Below are positions 13,993 through 26,384 of a stretch of DNA of 64,000 nucleotides, piece after piece. Each line of letters starts with the position of its first letter. The first letter of the stretch is position 1. The translations under genes and the position numbers were made by a program. Origin of the DNA: Notamacropus eugenii (Eukaryota > Chordata > Mammalia > Diprotodontia > Macropodidae); contig NC_092879.1 of the NCBI RefSeq assembly GCF_028372415.1, positions 93,334,741 through 93,398,740 of the forward strand, given 5' to 3'. Under the pieces are notes generated by a model. It was not told the origin of the DNA and ran no database searches. It saw only the letters and a list, made by a program, of their open reading frames with translations.

Positions 13993-14163
13993 CAGTCATC
14001 CTGAAGACTATCTGTTCACTGGATTCAGATGGCTCTGGAGGAAAAGTGAGGCTGGTGACCTTGCACAGCGCTCCCTCACTCAAAGTCAAGTGCAAGTCAT
14101 ATCATTTCTCTGATGGCATGGCCTTCTTTAGCAGTGAAGGATGAACACAACAACAACACAACA
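13993..14163 (+). mobile_element. RTE-tailed SINE, 3' part, plus strand
   Basis: Reverse-oriented match to the same family, ending in an ACAACAACACAACAAG tail. It abuts an L2 3' end on its left. Confidence 0.78.
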
Positions 14164-14634
14164 AGATGTTTCCTTTAGGTATTGGTCCAGCAATTCTGCT
14201 GGGTTCCTGCCTCATACTGGCCAAACTTTTCCTACTTCCCAATGCAGATGCTGCCATCAGCTTTTTGGGGGATGTGCTAGGGCACCAATTGGAAGCCCCA
14301 AATCCTCTGGACCCAACAAAACTCTGTCCAGAGGGTAGTGGGGAAGAAACTGAGATCAAGGCTGAGCCCCTTCTGTTCTCTACACTGAGTTATTCCTTCT
14401 CAGAAGCTTGACTGTAGCCTTCCACCAAGCTTGCAGGTAATGGAATCTCAGGGTTCTAAACTGGTCTGTTATTCTATACAAAACCCACAGGTGGTGACTG
14501 AGGCTCCTCAACAAATCCAGACACACTTCCTGCACATCACTCCAGCTCATCCAGTGACTTTCAAGGATATCCAAATTGATCAAAGATGGTTCTGTATGTA
14601 AGGTAAATTTTAGTGTAAGTAAGGTAAATTTTCA

Positions 14635-15279
14635 TGCATGTGAAGTGAATTTTTATTATTATTTCTCAGAGTTCAGTTTCCCAGGATCCATAGTCATAAC
14701 AATCAACAGTTCCCAAGTACTAGATATGAGTTCCCAGTTACGGTTCCAAACATCTCCACCAAGCTTGTGCAAAGTTATATAATGGTAAATAACACAAACA
14801 TCCACTGTGGCTGGGCAGTGAGATACAGGGAGGAGGTGGTGTAAATTTGTGAGGTTATTGCTGGCAATATGCCTTCGTTGTCTGTTGGCCTAAAAAACAG
14901 GTGGTCACTAGACAGTGAATGGGGAACCCTTAGGGTTGAATGCACAAGCTGAAATGCTGTGGGTGCCTTGATCGGTTTCCATTAAGGCTTGGGGGTAATC
15001 TGTGTTTGCCTCAACTGGCCCCCATTGAGGCTTGAGGGGATTTAGGGGAAGCACAGATTGTGCCTGTCTCGATTGGCCCCATCGAGACCCCTGTGAGAAC
15101 AGTGATTAGGGAATGCCATAGGAGCTTGGGATCCCGTTATCAGCAATCCTTTTTTTGAGAAAACTAGACTAGAATAAAGTGAGATTATTAACCCCTTCTT
15201 AGTATCTTTTCTGTCTTATCAAATCAAGAGTGAACCTGCACTAGCAGCCCTCCTGTGGGTTATGGTTATCTGTCTTACA
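14635..15279 (+). repeat. 5' LTR of the fossil element
   Basis: The repeat ends in CA at 15279 and contains an AATAAA at 15173-15178 in the position expected for the R region. Its left boundary is approximate: a TG near 14635 gives the best agreement with the other LTR. Confidence 0.7.
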
Positions 15280-17469
15280 CCTGGGGCAGTCAAGCAGGAT
15301 TTGCGCAGACTACAGGAAAGTAAGGGGTTTAGTGGGACTGGGAGAGTTGTCCAGTATTTCCTAGTTATTGTGTTCTTTTTTGTAGCTATGGCTCTATGGA
15401 TTCCTCCCAAGGGATGAGAGGATGAAGTATGGACCCCTTCCCAGGAGTGGGAGGATGTTCCCTCTACCCTGAGGGGCTTTGAGAAAGTTTTGTTGACAAT
15501 TGTGGGTACCCTTGATAAGAAGGGAGCTAGGAAGGCTGCGGGAGTTTGTAGAAATTCTGTGGGAGATCCAGACTGACTTAGCCTCAAAGGAGAGGGAGAG
15601 TCAGTGTTCTTTGGCAGATGCAGCAGTGTCTCGGACCAGCCCAGAGAGACCTTGGACTAGTCCAGAGAGACTTGCACCCAGGAGCAGCATCGGAGGTTGT
15701 GACCGTGGAGCAGGCACCAGCAACATGAGAGGAGTCAAGCAAGGAGCTGCAGAAGCCCAAGAAGCAGTAATATCAGAAACAGCGGGAGTGGTTTCTCAGG
15801 TGCCCAGAGCAGGGCCCTGGGGAGATAACCCCTCTTTCCCTCCTTACCCTACTAGCACTCCTGAAGAGGCAGTCTGGAAAAGTGGCTATAGGAGGAAAGC
15901 ATGACCTAGGGAGGTGGGGGTGCCGAATGGGTGATTCAGTGTCTTGTGTTGTAGTTTGGTTAAAGTTAGCTATGGCGAGAAATAATACTGACAAACTACC
16001 ATCGGTGGGAGCCTGGTTAAGGGAGGTGCAGACTGATTTATTCCAGGAAAAAGAGGCATGTGAGAAAGCCCAAGAAATGTTAGCGAATGAGATCCACATT
16101 CTCAGGGCTCGGATGTTTATTATTCCCTCCACTCTGATGAGCTGGAGGGGGACTTTGGATGTGTTATAGTGAAGGGAAAAGGTGCATGGGAGAAGTCCCT
16201 CTTAAATCTCCCAGAATTGTTAGAGACTGCCACAGAGGCAGAGTCCTTTGAGAAGTGGGAGCAGAAGTTCCCCAGACTGCAGGAAAGAGTTAACACTCCT
16301 ATGGAGATAAGAAAAGAACCAGAGGAGAAGCTTCTTTTGAATTTCTCAGTCAAGGCCATGACCAGAGCCACTGCAGTGTGAGGTAGGCTTTGCTAGAGAG
16401 AGCCCACATCAGAGTACCCCCTCCTTGGACTATGCCAGAGGGTGAAGGCCCTGGAATTGCATTGTGCCCAGAGCCCAGACCACAGTGGTCCCTCCTCATG
16501 TAAGGCTGGGGGAGGATGAGCTGCCTGGAGTTGGGGCAACATGGGCCAAAAACAGAAGCCGGGGGCCGGGACCTCTAGAACCTCCTGTGCTTGGACCAAG
16601 GCAGAAGCAAGGAGAGCCCTGGTTGGAGAAGCCTCATCCTGCAAGGTGAGGCCCCTGAGTGTGCTGGAGGGGTGGGAGCCCTGGAAATGTGTAGGGGCAG
16701 TCCCTCCCCCTAAGCCCCCTGAAGTGAGACATGTAGTAGGAGCAGAGAGCAGCCTGTGCCCAGACCCTGACAGGAGCAGGGAGTGGTCAGCCCTTGAAGT
16801 TGCAGGAGGATGAGGAGAAGCTACTGTGCTGAGGACCCAGTTGAGGGTCAAGATGAAAATTTTACAGCAAAGCAGGAGCACTGAGCGTGCTTTTTTGCCC
16901 CATCCCCCTGGGAGAGTTTGAGACCCAGGGGTGGAGTTGTCTATCGTGGGATGGGGGAAGTGCCATAACCCCTGGGAACCCACCCTATTGGCTTTGTTGC
17001 CAAGTTGGCCCCCCAAACCTTGTGGTGGGAGTTGGAGCAGTGTTGGGACTTGAACTTGGAGTTTTTTGGATCATTGGAGCATGGGTGCAACTAAGAGTGC
17101 CAGGTGGGAGGCTGCTACAGCAGCATGGAAAGAAGGACACACCCCCAAGAGGACTTTTAGGGCTTGAACCCTGTGCTTTGACTGAGGGGATTGTAACCTA
17201 TTGTGACTGAGGGGTGGACCTAGGGGTCTCCTACCCCTGGAGATGTGATGTATTAAGGGAAGCCCCTATCTTGTGATGGGGGTTGGTACAGTTTCAGTAA
17301 CCCCCGCAATCACAGTCTGGGCATGAGGGTAACCAAGATGTTGGCCCAGGACCTCCCCTGATGTAAAAGCAGTACTATGGACAGTACTTTGGCCAGCACC
17401 TGATTCGAGCAGGAGCTCACTGCTCGCTCACCAAAGATTGTGACCCTCAAAGAATATCTAAGTGGGGAG

Positions 17470-17800
17470 TGGGTATGTTATATCACGTACTGTGCTATGT
17501 TAACATACAGTGTACTATGTCATATACTGAATGCTATGTTATGTGTTGAATGCAATGTTATATACTGTGTTCCATGTTACATACCAAGCATTATGTTATA
17601 CACTGAATGCTATGTTCTGTTTTATGCCATGTTTGTATACCTGATGTCCAACACAATGTGTAGGTTATACTGTTGTTATGTAAGTGATGCCCAACACAAT
17701 GTCTATGTTACTGTAGTCTATATTGTTATTGTATCATGAATATTATTGCAGTTATGTTGTTGTTATGTTGCTATGGATTGTAATGTTATGCTTTATTTTC
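17470..17800 (+). repeat. degenerate TATGTTA-rich tandem repeat inside the LTR element
   Basis: A loose repeat of about 20 bases built on CTATGTTATATACTGAATG recurs a dozen or so times and decays into simple TGTTAT towards 17800. It lies just inside the 3' LTR. It is almost free of C and G and unlike the neighbouring GC-rich interior. Confidence 0.65.
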
Positions 17801-17867
17801 TTGGCTCGAGGACCCTAAAAATGTTACCTGTGTAGATTGTAAAGGCCAGGATCCTGGAGGCGTGGAG

Positions 17868-18543
17868 TGTGTGCAAAGTGAATGTTTGTGATTATTTCTC
17901 AGAGTTCAGTTTCCCAGGATCCACAGCCATAACAATCAACAGTTCCGAAGTACTAAATATAAGTTCCCACAGTTATGGTTCCAAACATCTCCACCAAGCT
18001 TGTGCAGAGTTATATAATGGTAAATAACACAAACATCCACGGCAGCTGTGCAGTGAGATACAGGGATGGGGTGATGGAGACGTGTGAGGCTACAGCTGGC
18101 AATATGCCTTCTTTGTCTGTTGGCCTATAAAACAGGTGGTCACTAGACAGTGAATGGGGAATCCTTAGGGTTGAGTACACAAGCTGGAATGCTGTGTGTA
18201 CCTTGATCGACCCCCATTAAGGCTTGGGGGGAATCTGTGTTTGCCTCAATTGGCCTCCACTGAGGCTTGAGGGGATTTAGGGGCAGCACAAGTTGTGCCT
18301 GTCTCGATTGATCCCTTGAGACATAGGGGTAGTTGGCCCCCCTTCTCACCCACCCCCGTGAGAAGGGTGATTAGGGAATGCCGTAGGAGCTTGGGGTCCT
18401 GTTATCAGCAATCCTCTTCTGAGAAAACTGGTCTAAAATAAGGTGAAATTATTAACCCCTTCTTAATGTCTTTCCTGTTTGACGAAATCAAGAGTGAACC
18501 TGTGCTAACAGCCCTCCTGTGGGCTGTGTTTATCTGTCTTACA
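17868..18543 (+). repeat. 3' LTR of the fossil element
   Basis: Matches the 5' LTR over nearly its whole length, with a TATAAAA-like promoter box at about 18125 and the same CTTACA ending. It is about 30 bases longer because of a C-rich segment near 18325-18360. Confidence 0.72.
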
Positions 18544-18869
18544 GTTTCCAAACTTAATCTAAAGCCTATGTGTGATTAATTCACCCAATGTGTTCTCACT
18601 TGGTTATGGTATCAAGGTTTATCATCTGGTCACTTACTTTAAGTGGGATAGTGTGATTGATTAATTCAATCAACCCCATCCATAAGGACATAAAAGAACC
18701 TCGGCTGTGAAGAGAATTGGACGTTCAGCTGCCTGATGGCCAACATCCTAGGATGGAGTTATAGAGGGCAAAAGGATTCTTTTAAGGAATTATGAGGTAG
18801 ATGCATTGTGATGGGAAAGTACAGACACTAGGGACACAGCCTGCTAAGAGGGATAAAAAGAACAAGGAG

Positions 18870-19110
18870 ACCTACTGCTGGATGCTGCAACAGATAGAGA
18901 GCAGGGATTGGAGTCCAGAAGATCCAAGTTCAAATCCTGCCCCAGATACTAGCTATATCAACCTTTCTGTGCCTCAGTCTCCTCATCTGTGAAAAGAGGA
19001 TAAAAATAGCACCTACCTTACAGGAACGAAAGAATCAAATGAGTTAACAAATGTAAAATGACTTTGCAAACCTTAAGGTACTACATAAATGCTAGCAAAA
19101 AAAAAAGTGA
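18870..19110 (+). mobile_element. CORE-SINE (MIR/THER-like)
   Basis: tRNA-like part AAGTTCAAATCCTGCCCCAG, core CCTCAGTCTCCTCATCTGTG and a tail ending AAATGCTAGCAAAAAAAA. Confidence 0.75.
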
Positions 19111-19617
19111 AAAATGATTTACACTAGAATGGGACAGAATAGAATAAAATCTTGGAACTAAACCAGACCTTGGAAGGAATCACATCTAATCTCCTTCCAT
19201 GTACAACAAGTTCTTCCTTTTAATTGGGATCAGAAAAGGAACATAACAGGAGTAGAACTCATGTTGCAGATTGACAAAAAGAGATGAGAAAAGAAGAAAT
19301 GACTAAGTGGGAGTTGAGCCTAAAGCCAGTGGGAAGCAGGGTGGACTAGCCTATAGAATCATAATTCCAAAGGTCAGCACCTGGGAAAGGGATCTACGCA
19401 CATGGCAAGTGACAAAAGGAATTCCCTCAAAGTAGGGGCTTAGGGCTTTAGATGTGAGTCCTCACTAGCGTCTTTAGCCGTTTAACTGTAAGTCAAGCTA
19501 ATGAGCAAGTCCTGTGACGCTGAAGGGAGGAATTCATCTCAGCTGTATATACTGGCAATTAGCCCTCACACCTTTGCCTTCAAACTATGTGTGCTGCTCT
19601 GAGGTGGGCAAGGTAGG

Positions 19618-19682
19618 AGCATGGAAGAGAGAAAGGAGAGGAGAGAGAGGGAGAGAGAGACAGAGACAGAGACAGAGAGAAT
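19618..19682 (+). repeat. GA/GACAGA-rich short repeat
   Basis: Imperfect GAGAGA and GACAGA units over about 65 bases. Confidence 0.8.
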
Positions 19683-19813
19683 GACAAGGAACCTAAGGGC
19701 CCCCACCCGTTGCAGCTGGTTCACCTACGTGCTTTTGACTCCTAGATTGGGTTCATCATTTACAAACCCCACTCAACCTTACCATAATAGCTAACACTGT
19801 GCTAAGAGCTTTA

Positions 19814-19815
<2 letters not shown>

Positions 19816-19874
<59 letters not shown>
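19816..19874 (+). repeat. (AT)n microsatellite, about 29 units
   Basis: A pure AT dinucleotide run inside an MIR-like remnant (AACACTGTGCTAAGAGCTTT before it, TTATCTCATTTGATCATAGC after). The perfect run implies an active, length-variable locus. Confidence 0.9.
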
Positions 19875-19881
<7 letters not shown>

Positions 19882-20917
19882 ATTATCTCATTTGATCATA
19901 GCTTGTGATCATAGCCACTAGGGCCGTTCTTTCCATTTTCAGATTGTAAAATTCTGATTGGTTTGGATTTATTTTTTAGAGAAACTGTTCCTTCAGATCA
20001 TTTTGTTTCCTTCTCTGGACTTTTTCCAGCTAAATTATTTATTAAAAATCAAGCAAAATAACAAAAAATTAATTATACCTTTGATTTTAAAAAAAAATCA
20101 ATTCTAATCCTCCAATGGATCTCTTCAATGCACATCACAACCCACTGATGCCTCTCTAACTTTCGTTCATGTCATCCTTGCTCTCACCAGGCTACCAACC
20201 CCTCTTCATTTTCAATTATATATTTCTTTTAATCACAATTTTTACATCTTGTTCTTATAATAATCATTTCCCAATAGAAATATACTAGCTATCGCCCCCA
20301 CCCCAAAACCTTTCCTTTTAACAAGAAAAGCAGTTGAGCAACACGCCTAGCAGTGTATACACCATTTGACACCTACAGTTCTCCACCTCTAGAACCAAAA
20401 TTGCTCAGTTCCTTCTTTCAGTTGCTTGCTCACTCTTTCAACCAGGGTTTTCGGCACCAATTGCATCTCCATATAGTTCTTTATCAGTCATTAGTTATAG
20501 AAAGCCTTTTCAATTTCTCCCTCTCAGACAATTTCTTATCTATGGCTCCCTCTTAATGGTTATTGACATCGGCTTCAGATTTCACTTGAAACTGCTGAAA
20601 GCCTTCACAAAGCCAACGCGCTGGAGATTTTACTCAGGGCTTTCAGATATTTTCTTCTTTTTCTACACATCGGCTTGCTACCACAGATGATAGAGATTTT
20701 CAAATTTTGCTGCCTGGGATCATTCTAAATCTATGATATAAACATTACATTTTTATGCTCTACATTCAGCGTGACAGACCGTGAGTGGGTTAGATCACAG
20801 TGGGGCCCAAACCAGATTCAAATGGAACTAGGAAATATTTTAGCAAGATAAATAAAAATACAATAAGACATAGATAGTATCACATTTTAAAACTAAATCA
20901 TTCTGGTTTTTTTTAAA

Positions 20918-21162
20918 GTTGTTTTCAGTCTTGTCAGACTCTCTGTAACCCCACTTGTGGTTTTCTTGGTAAAGATACTGGAGCGCTTTGCCGTTTCCTT
21001 CTCTAGCTCATTACAGATGAGGAAACTGAGGCAGAGGGGAAGTGACTTGTCCAAAGTCAGACAGCTATTTATTAAGGCTCCGCCGCTGCATATGAATTGA
21101 GGAAGAGTCTTCCTGACTGTACGGCTGGTGCTCTATGCATTATGGCGACACCTAGTGGCCGT
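20918..21162 (-). mobile_element. MAR1-type SINE, minus strand
   Basis: Tail at the left (GTTGTTTTCAGTCTTGTCAG) and head at the right. It is more diverged than the other copies. Confidence 0.82.
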
Positions 21163-21433
21163 GTATATGGTTTAACAGCCCCTGCTTCTATTTGAATTTG
21201 GCCCTCCTGGAATGGATGGTGCTGCCAAAAGTTTCGTTTTTTCTTTTATTTTCATTTATAAACAGCCTCTCCTACAGTCCCTCTTTGATGTGCGATGCTG
21301 AGTTCTCGGAAGTTCTGTTACTGAAAAAAAAAAACAAAAAACCTCTGGCAGCTTTTCAGGATTCAATCAGTAAACATGTATTAAGTGTCTACTGTATGCC
21401 ACGCACTCATCACTACCTCATGATTTTTCTACA

Positions 21434-23660
21434 TTTTTTCTTTTTAAAAATTAATTTATTTGTTTTCAGTTTTCTGCAATTACTTCCATAAGTCTTAGAT
21501 TTTCTCCTCCTCCCTCCTTCCTCCTTTCCCCCTCCCTCACCAAGATGGCGTACAATCTTATATGGGTTGTACACATACATTCTTATTAAACACATTTTCA
21601 TCTTAGTCATGTTGCATAGACGAATTAAAATGAATGGGAGAAATCATAAAACAAAACAAAACACAAGAGAAAATAGTCTGCTTCATTCTGTGATTCAATT
21701 CCATAGCCCTTTCTCTGGATGTGGAAGATGTTTTGCCTCAAGTCCTTAGGGAATGTTTCAAGTCCTTGCATTGCAGTGAAGGGCTAAGTCTACCAGAAAA
21801 ATTCCTCGCACACTGTGGTTGTTGCTGTGAACAAAGTTCTCCTGGTTCTGCTCCTTTCACTCAGCATCAGTTCATATAAGTCCTTCCAGGTCTCTCTGAA
21901 GTCTTCCTGTTCATCATTTCATCACAATAGTATTCCATTACATTCATATACCACAACTTGTTCAGCCATTCCCAAATGGATGGGCATCCCTCGATTTCCA
22001 GTTCTTGGCTACCATAAAAAAAGCTGTTATAAATATTTTTGTACATGTGCAACTCTTTCCCATTTTTATTATCTCTTGGGGATACAGTCCTAGAAGTGAT
22101 ATTGCTGGGTCAAAGGGTATGCACATTTTTGTAGCCATTTGGGCATAGTTCCAAATTGCTCTCCAGAATGGTTGGATCAGTCTCATAGCTCCACCAGCAA
22201 TGAATTAGTATTCCAACTCTCCCACATCTTCTCTAACATTTATTATCTTCCTGTTTTGTCATATTATCCAATCTGATAGGTGTGATGTGGTACCTCAGAG
22301 TTGTTTTGATTTGCATCTCTCTATTCAATAGTGATTTAGAACATTTTTTCATGTGACTATATATAGCTTTAATTTCTTCCTCTGAAAACTGCCTGTTCAT
22401 ATCCTTTGACCACTTATCAATTGGGGAATGACTTGTATTCTTGTACATTTGACTCAGTTCTGTATATATTTTAGAAATGAGGCTTTTATCACAGACACTA
22501 GTTGCAAAAATTCTTTCTCAGTTTTCTGCTTCTTCCTATTCTTGGTTACAATGGGTTTGTTTGTGCAAAAACTTTTCAATTCAATGTAATCAAAATTATC
22601 CATTTTGCACATCATTATGTTCTCTATCTCTTGTTTGATCATAAATTTCTCCATTCTCCATAAATCTGAAAAATATGCTATTCCTTGTTCCCCTAATTTG
22701 TTTATAGTATCAGCCTTTATACCTAGATCATGTATACATTTGGACTATTATTCATGTGTACAGTGTCAGGTATTGGTCTATGCCCAGTTTCTGCCACGGT
22801 ATTATCCAGTTTTCCCAGCAGTTTTTGTCAAACAGTGAGTTCTTATCCCAGAAGCTGGGGTCTTTGGGTTTATCAAACAGTAGATTGTTATATTCATTGA
22901 CTACTGTGTCTTGAGTACCTAACCTATTCCACTGGTCTACCCCTCTACTTCTTAGCCACAGTACCAAGTGGTTTTGATGATTGCTGCTTTATAATACAAT
23001 CTGAGATCTGGTAGGGCTAGTCCACCTACCCTAGTATTTCTTTTCATTAGTTCCCTTGATATTCTGGACCTTTTTTTCTTCCAGATGAATTTTGATATTA
23101 TTTTTTCTAGCTCTAGAAAATATTTCTCTGATAGTTTGATTGGTATGGCACCGAATAAGTAAATTAATTTAGGTAGAATTGTCACTTTTATTATATTAGC
23201 TCGGATTATTCATGAGCAAGTGATGTTTTTCCACTTACTTAGATCTGACTTTATTTGTGTGAAAAGTGTTTTATAATTGTGTTCATATAGTCCCTGGGTT
23301 TGTTTTGGCAGGTAGACTCCCAGATATTTTATAGTGTCTACCATAGCTTTAAATGCAATTTCTCTTTCTATCTCTTGCTGTTGGGCTTTGTTAGTAATAT
23401 ATAGAAATGCAGTTGATTTATGTGGGTTTATTTTGTAACCTGCAACTTTGCCAAAGTTGTTTATTATTTCAAGTAGGTTTTTACTTGATTCTCTAGGAGT
23501 CTCTAAGTATATCATCATACAGCTGCAAAGAGTGATAACTTAGTTTCTTCTTTGCCTATTTGAATTCCTTCAGGTTTTTCCTTCTTATTGCTAAAGCTAA
23601 CATTTCTAGTACCATATTGAATAACAGTGGTGATAATGATATAAACTTATTTTTCAGATT
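21434..23660 (-). mobile_element. 5'-truncated L1, second half of ORF2 and 3'UTR
   Basis: Minus-strand fragments in order from 23518 downward carry the reverse-transcriptase thumb (VAGYKINPHKSTAFLY), then [34 protein letters not shown], the WW-type C-terminal segment and the 3'UTR. Several frame changes are present, so it is dead. It interrupts an L2-like 3' end just to its left (21350-21420). Confidence 0.88.
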
Positions 23661-23699
23661 CTGTTCCCTAAAATACCAGAATAAAAGAGTGATCTATTA

Positions 23700-26050
23700 A
23701 ATTATTTTTAATGTGAAGAAGATGAAATAACAGACAGAGAATAATGATAGGAACAATGATTCCTGAGAATAATCAAAGCCAAATTTTGAATCTTTTGAAC
23801 GACCAGTCAAAGGAAGAAATAAACCATCTTGTGCTTCAGGATTATTTGAATGAAAACAAGCATTCATATTTATAGCACAGCACAAATGTCTTGAAATAAA
23901 AGAAGGCAAATTAGGATGTGGTAAAGCTTGTTTGAAAATTCCGCATTTAGGAGTGACTGCAGAAAAGTATGTCCGCGTGTCCAAGGAATGGAATTTATAT
24001 TTAGTGACCCCAAAGGACAGGAATAAAACTACCAGGCAAACTTCTCTGTAGAAAAAAATTAAAGAATATAATGTTTCTAAAGCCCATACTAAAATTCAAA
24101 ATGTGTTTTTTAAAAACTGACTAATGACTTAATTTCCAATTTAGAGCATAAACTAAATAACAAAATATTGATAATTAAGTAATGAAATACCACAAGTTTT
24201 CAATACTGTTTACAGTTTAATAGAATGTAATAGGCCTTTATATGAAATTGAGGTAGCAATAGAATTGTAAGAGAAAAGGTTGTACATATAGGCAATTGTT
24301 TACCTGCACAATGCAGTACAAAGCAGAACATGTTACACAAGAAATTAAGATGAAAATATTTAAGAACATGGCAGAAGAGAATGGGGCAGCTTGATAATGC
24401 GGTGGGTAGAGTGCTGACCCTGGAGTCAGGAGGACCTGAGTTCAAATCTGGCCTCTGACACGTCCTAGCTGTGTGTGACCCTGGACAAGTCACTAACCTT
24501 GTTTACCTCAGTTTCCTCATCTCTAAAATGAGTTGGAGAAGGAAATGGTAAACCACTCCACTATCTTTGAAAATCCCAAACGGGGCCACGGAGAGTTGGA
24601 CACAACTGAAACAACTCAACAACAATGAAAAAGAGAATGTCAAAATCTGTATCATAATTGACAAGAAGTCTATAGTTTGGAAGAAAAGCACCCTAGCAAT
24701 TTATCTTCATTGTGCAGTTTGATCAGCAACATCACCAGTTATGTTCTTCATTGCTTGAAAACAATTGGCATCAACCACAGCGGAATGTATTTTAGCACAT
24801 TATTGTCTATTTGACACAATTGTGGCTTTAACGATGAATAATTGAAAGCAACCTTAATAGCATTTTGTTTTGGTGGTGTTAATACAATGCAGGAAGAAAG
24901 TCTAGAGTAGCTACAAAGTTGTTTGGAAATTTTCCTAAAATCATCACTTGGCATTGTTTAAATTATTGGTTGCAGTTACCACTTGACAATTAAATATCTG
25001 AAATAAAACAAGTTAATCATTTTAAAATATCTTTGGATAAAATGTATTCCATTTATCAATCTATCTAATAAAAATCAAGCTGAACTGGAGACTGTAGCTA
25101 AAGAACTTGAAATTAAAATGACTAAAACTGGTCTAGTCCTGGGATGGAGGTGGGCAGCATGTAGTTTATGATCTGCTACTTCTGTATGGTGTCAATATCA
25201 TGCATTTTACTTTGTCTTCTCTTTGTTATATATACGACATTGCTGTCACAATTGACATCCTTAAAGAATTTCCATTGCTTTTAACTGTATTGCACTCAAG
25301 ATCAACTGAGATTCAGAACACAAAAAGATCACTCAAATGTACCATAAGAGTTTGGGGGAGTTTAAAGATTAGTACTAGAAAGTATGCATCTCAAGGTGAA
25401 AATCTGATAAATCTGGCGAGTTTAAAGATATTCCATTTAATAAAAACAATAAACTGCTCTTCCTAGGAATGTTAGTAGAAACTAAAAAAAAATAGAATGT
25501 TACTAGACATGAACATGTCTTTTATTGGACAGAAATAATAATGAAAACATTTTCAATTATTTTGATTTATTAGAATTCTCTACTTGACCTTATAAAGAAT
25601 TAACTTCACCATAGTTGTCTGGTAAAAATAGAAATGTGTCATTTAAATGAACTTTTCAAACATGAAATTAATTTGAATGATTTTCAGGATTTTGTAGATA
25701 ATAATGTAAATCAAACCATGTTCCAATCTCTGTAACCGTACAAAAGACCAACAAGATAATTAGTGCTATTACAGTCAGTAATGCTGATTTTGGAAAAGGC
25801 TTCAGTTTAATGAATAGAATTTCTATGAGGATGACAAATAATTTAACAGCAGATCCCATATGAAATTGAATGACAACAAGCTTAATAGGAAAAGAGCAAA
25901 AAAACTGGGATGCAACTGAAACATTAAATTTATTATCCAATCGTGGTTGAATCACAACTATAACTTAGCTCCGGATACAAGAATTCAGCAAAAATTACCA
26001 AAAGCATTCTGCAAGAATCAAGAGGCTCTATGGAATTTACAGTATTGAGT
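23700..26050 (+). pseudogene. decayed hAT-transposase-like gene of KIAA1586 type
   Basis: Reading all plus-strand frames, a nearly complete transposase-like protein can be followed in order. Near 23880-24050 there is an N-terminal zinc-finger-like block ([14 protein letters not shown], then [19 protein letters not shown]). At about 24640-24740 comes a DKKS-like segment, EKHPSNLSS. At about 24830-25140 come [14 protein letters not shown], then NKNQAELETVAKELEIKMTK and GWRWAACSL. At 25783-25850 lies the C-terminal dimerisation block ADFGKGFSLMNRISMRMTN, and then KNWDATETLNLL. Many stops and frame changes break it, and a MAR1 SINE splits it at 24384-24630. The order and spacing fit hAT-derived proteins such as KIAA1586, ZMYM and ZNF862. 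Either a relic hAT element or a dead copy of a domesticated gene is possible; no clear terminal inverted repeat or poly-A tail was found. Confidence 0.72.
24384..24630 (+). mobile_element. MAR1-type SINE inside the hAT-like pseudogene
   Basis: tRNA-like head GGGCAGCTTGATAATGCGGT, body, and an RTE-like tail ending CAACTCAACAACAATGAAA. Nine-base target duplication AAGAGAATG at 24375-24383 and 24631-24639. It dates the pseudogene as older than this insertion. Confidence 0.92.
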
Positions 26051-26204
26051 ACTGTATACTTCTTGGTAAACTGTGTGCTACACATCCTTCATATCAGTAA
26101 AATTTATAACAAACATTATGGTCAGTATACGTGTGTGTGGCTTATTTATTTATTTATTTTTGAAGAACTAGTTGTTAAACATTTACCAGCACATCACTGT
26201 TTAC

Positions 26205-26375
26205 GTAGCACTTAAGATTTACAAAGCACTTTACATCCCTTATTTCATTTGAGCCTTAGGTAACCCCCTGAGGTAGATGCTGTTATCATACCCATTTTAC
26301 AGATGGGGAAGCCAAGGGTAAGAAAAATGTGTGAGGCTGAATTTGGTCTTTCTGATTTCAAGTCCAGCACTAAGC
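26205..26375 (-). mobile_element. CORE-SINE (MIR-like)
   Basis: Complementary core ACCCATTTTACAGATGGGGA and the GCCTTAGGTAACCCCCTGAG segment. It lies directly left of the RTE 3' end. Confidence 0.75.
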
Positions 26376-26384
26376 TTGCTGTTG

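Larger units (their letters stand above)
14635..18543 (+). mobile_element. fossil LTR retroelement with two LTRs and a short interior
   Basis: Two similar direct repeats of about 645-675 bases flank an interior of only about 2.6 kb. The interior contains short gag-like open stretches (about 15380-16380) and no recognisable reverse transcriptase or envelope, so it looks like a non-autonomous endogenous retroviral or LTR-retrotransposon family. It is broken, with several disruptions in the gag-like part. The two LTRs differ at very roughly one base in ten by eye, which suggests an insertion tens of millions of years old. Target duplications are not clear. The family could not be named from sequence alone. 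Confidence 0.75.
19110..20915. other. intergenic stretch with microsatellites
   Basis: Holds the GA-rich and (AT)n repeats listed separately. The remainder (about 19125-19615 and 19930-20915) shows no gene. Confidence 0.45.

Noticed and set aside
14166-14411. 81-codon plus-strand frame with a signal-peptide-like start (MFPLGIGPAILLGSCLILAK)
   Set aside because: It directly follows a SINE, matches nothing I recognise, and is within the chance length for such a region.
17440-17739. 99-codon tyrosine/cysteine-rich plus-strand frame
   Set aside because: Translation of the TATGTTA tandem repeat inside the LTR fossil.
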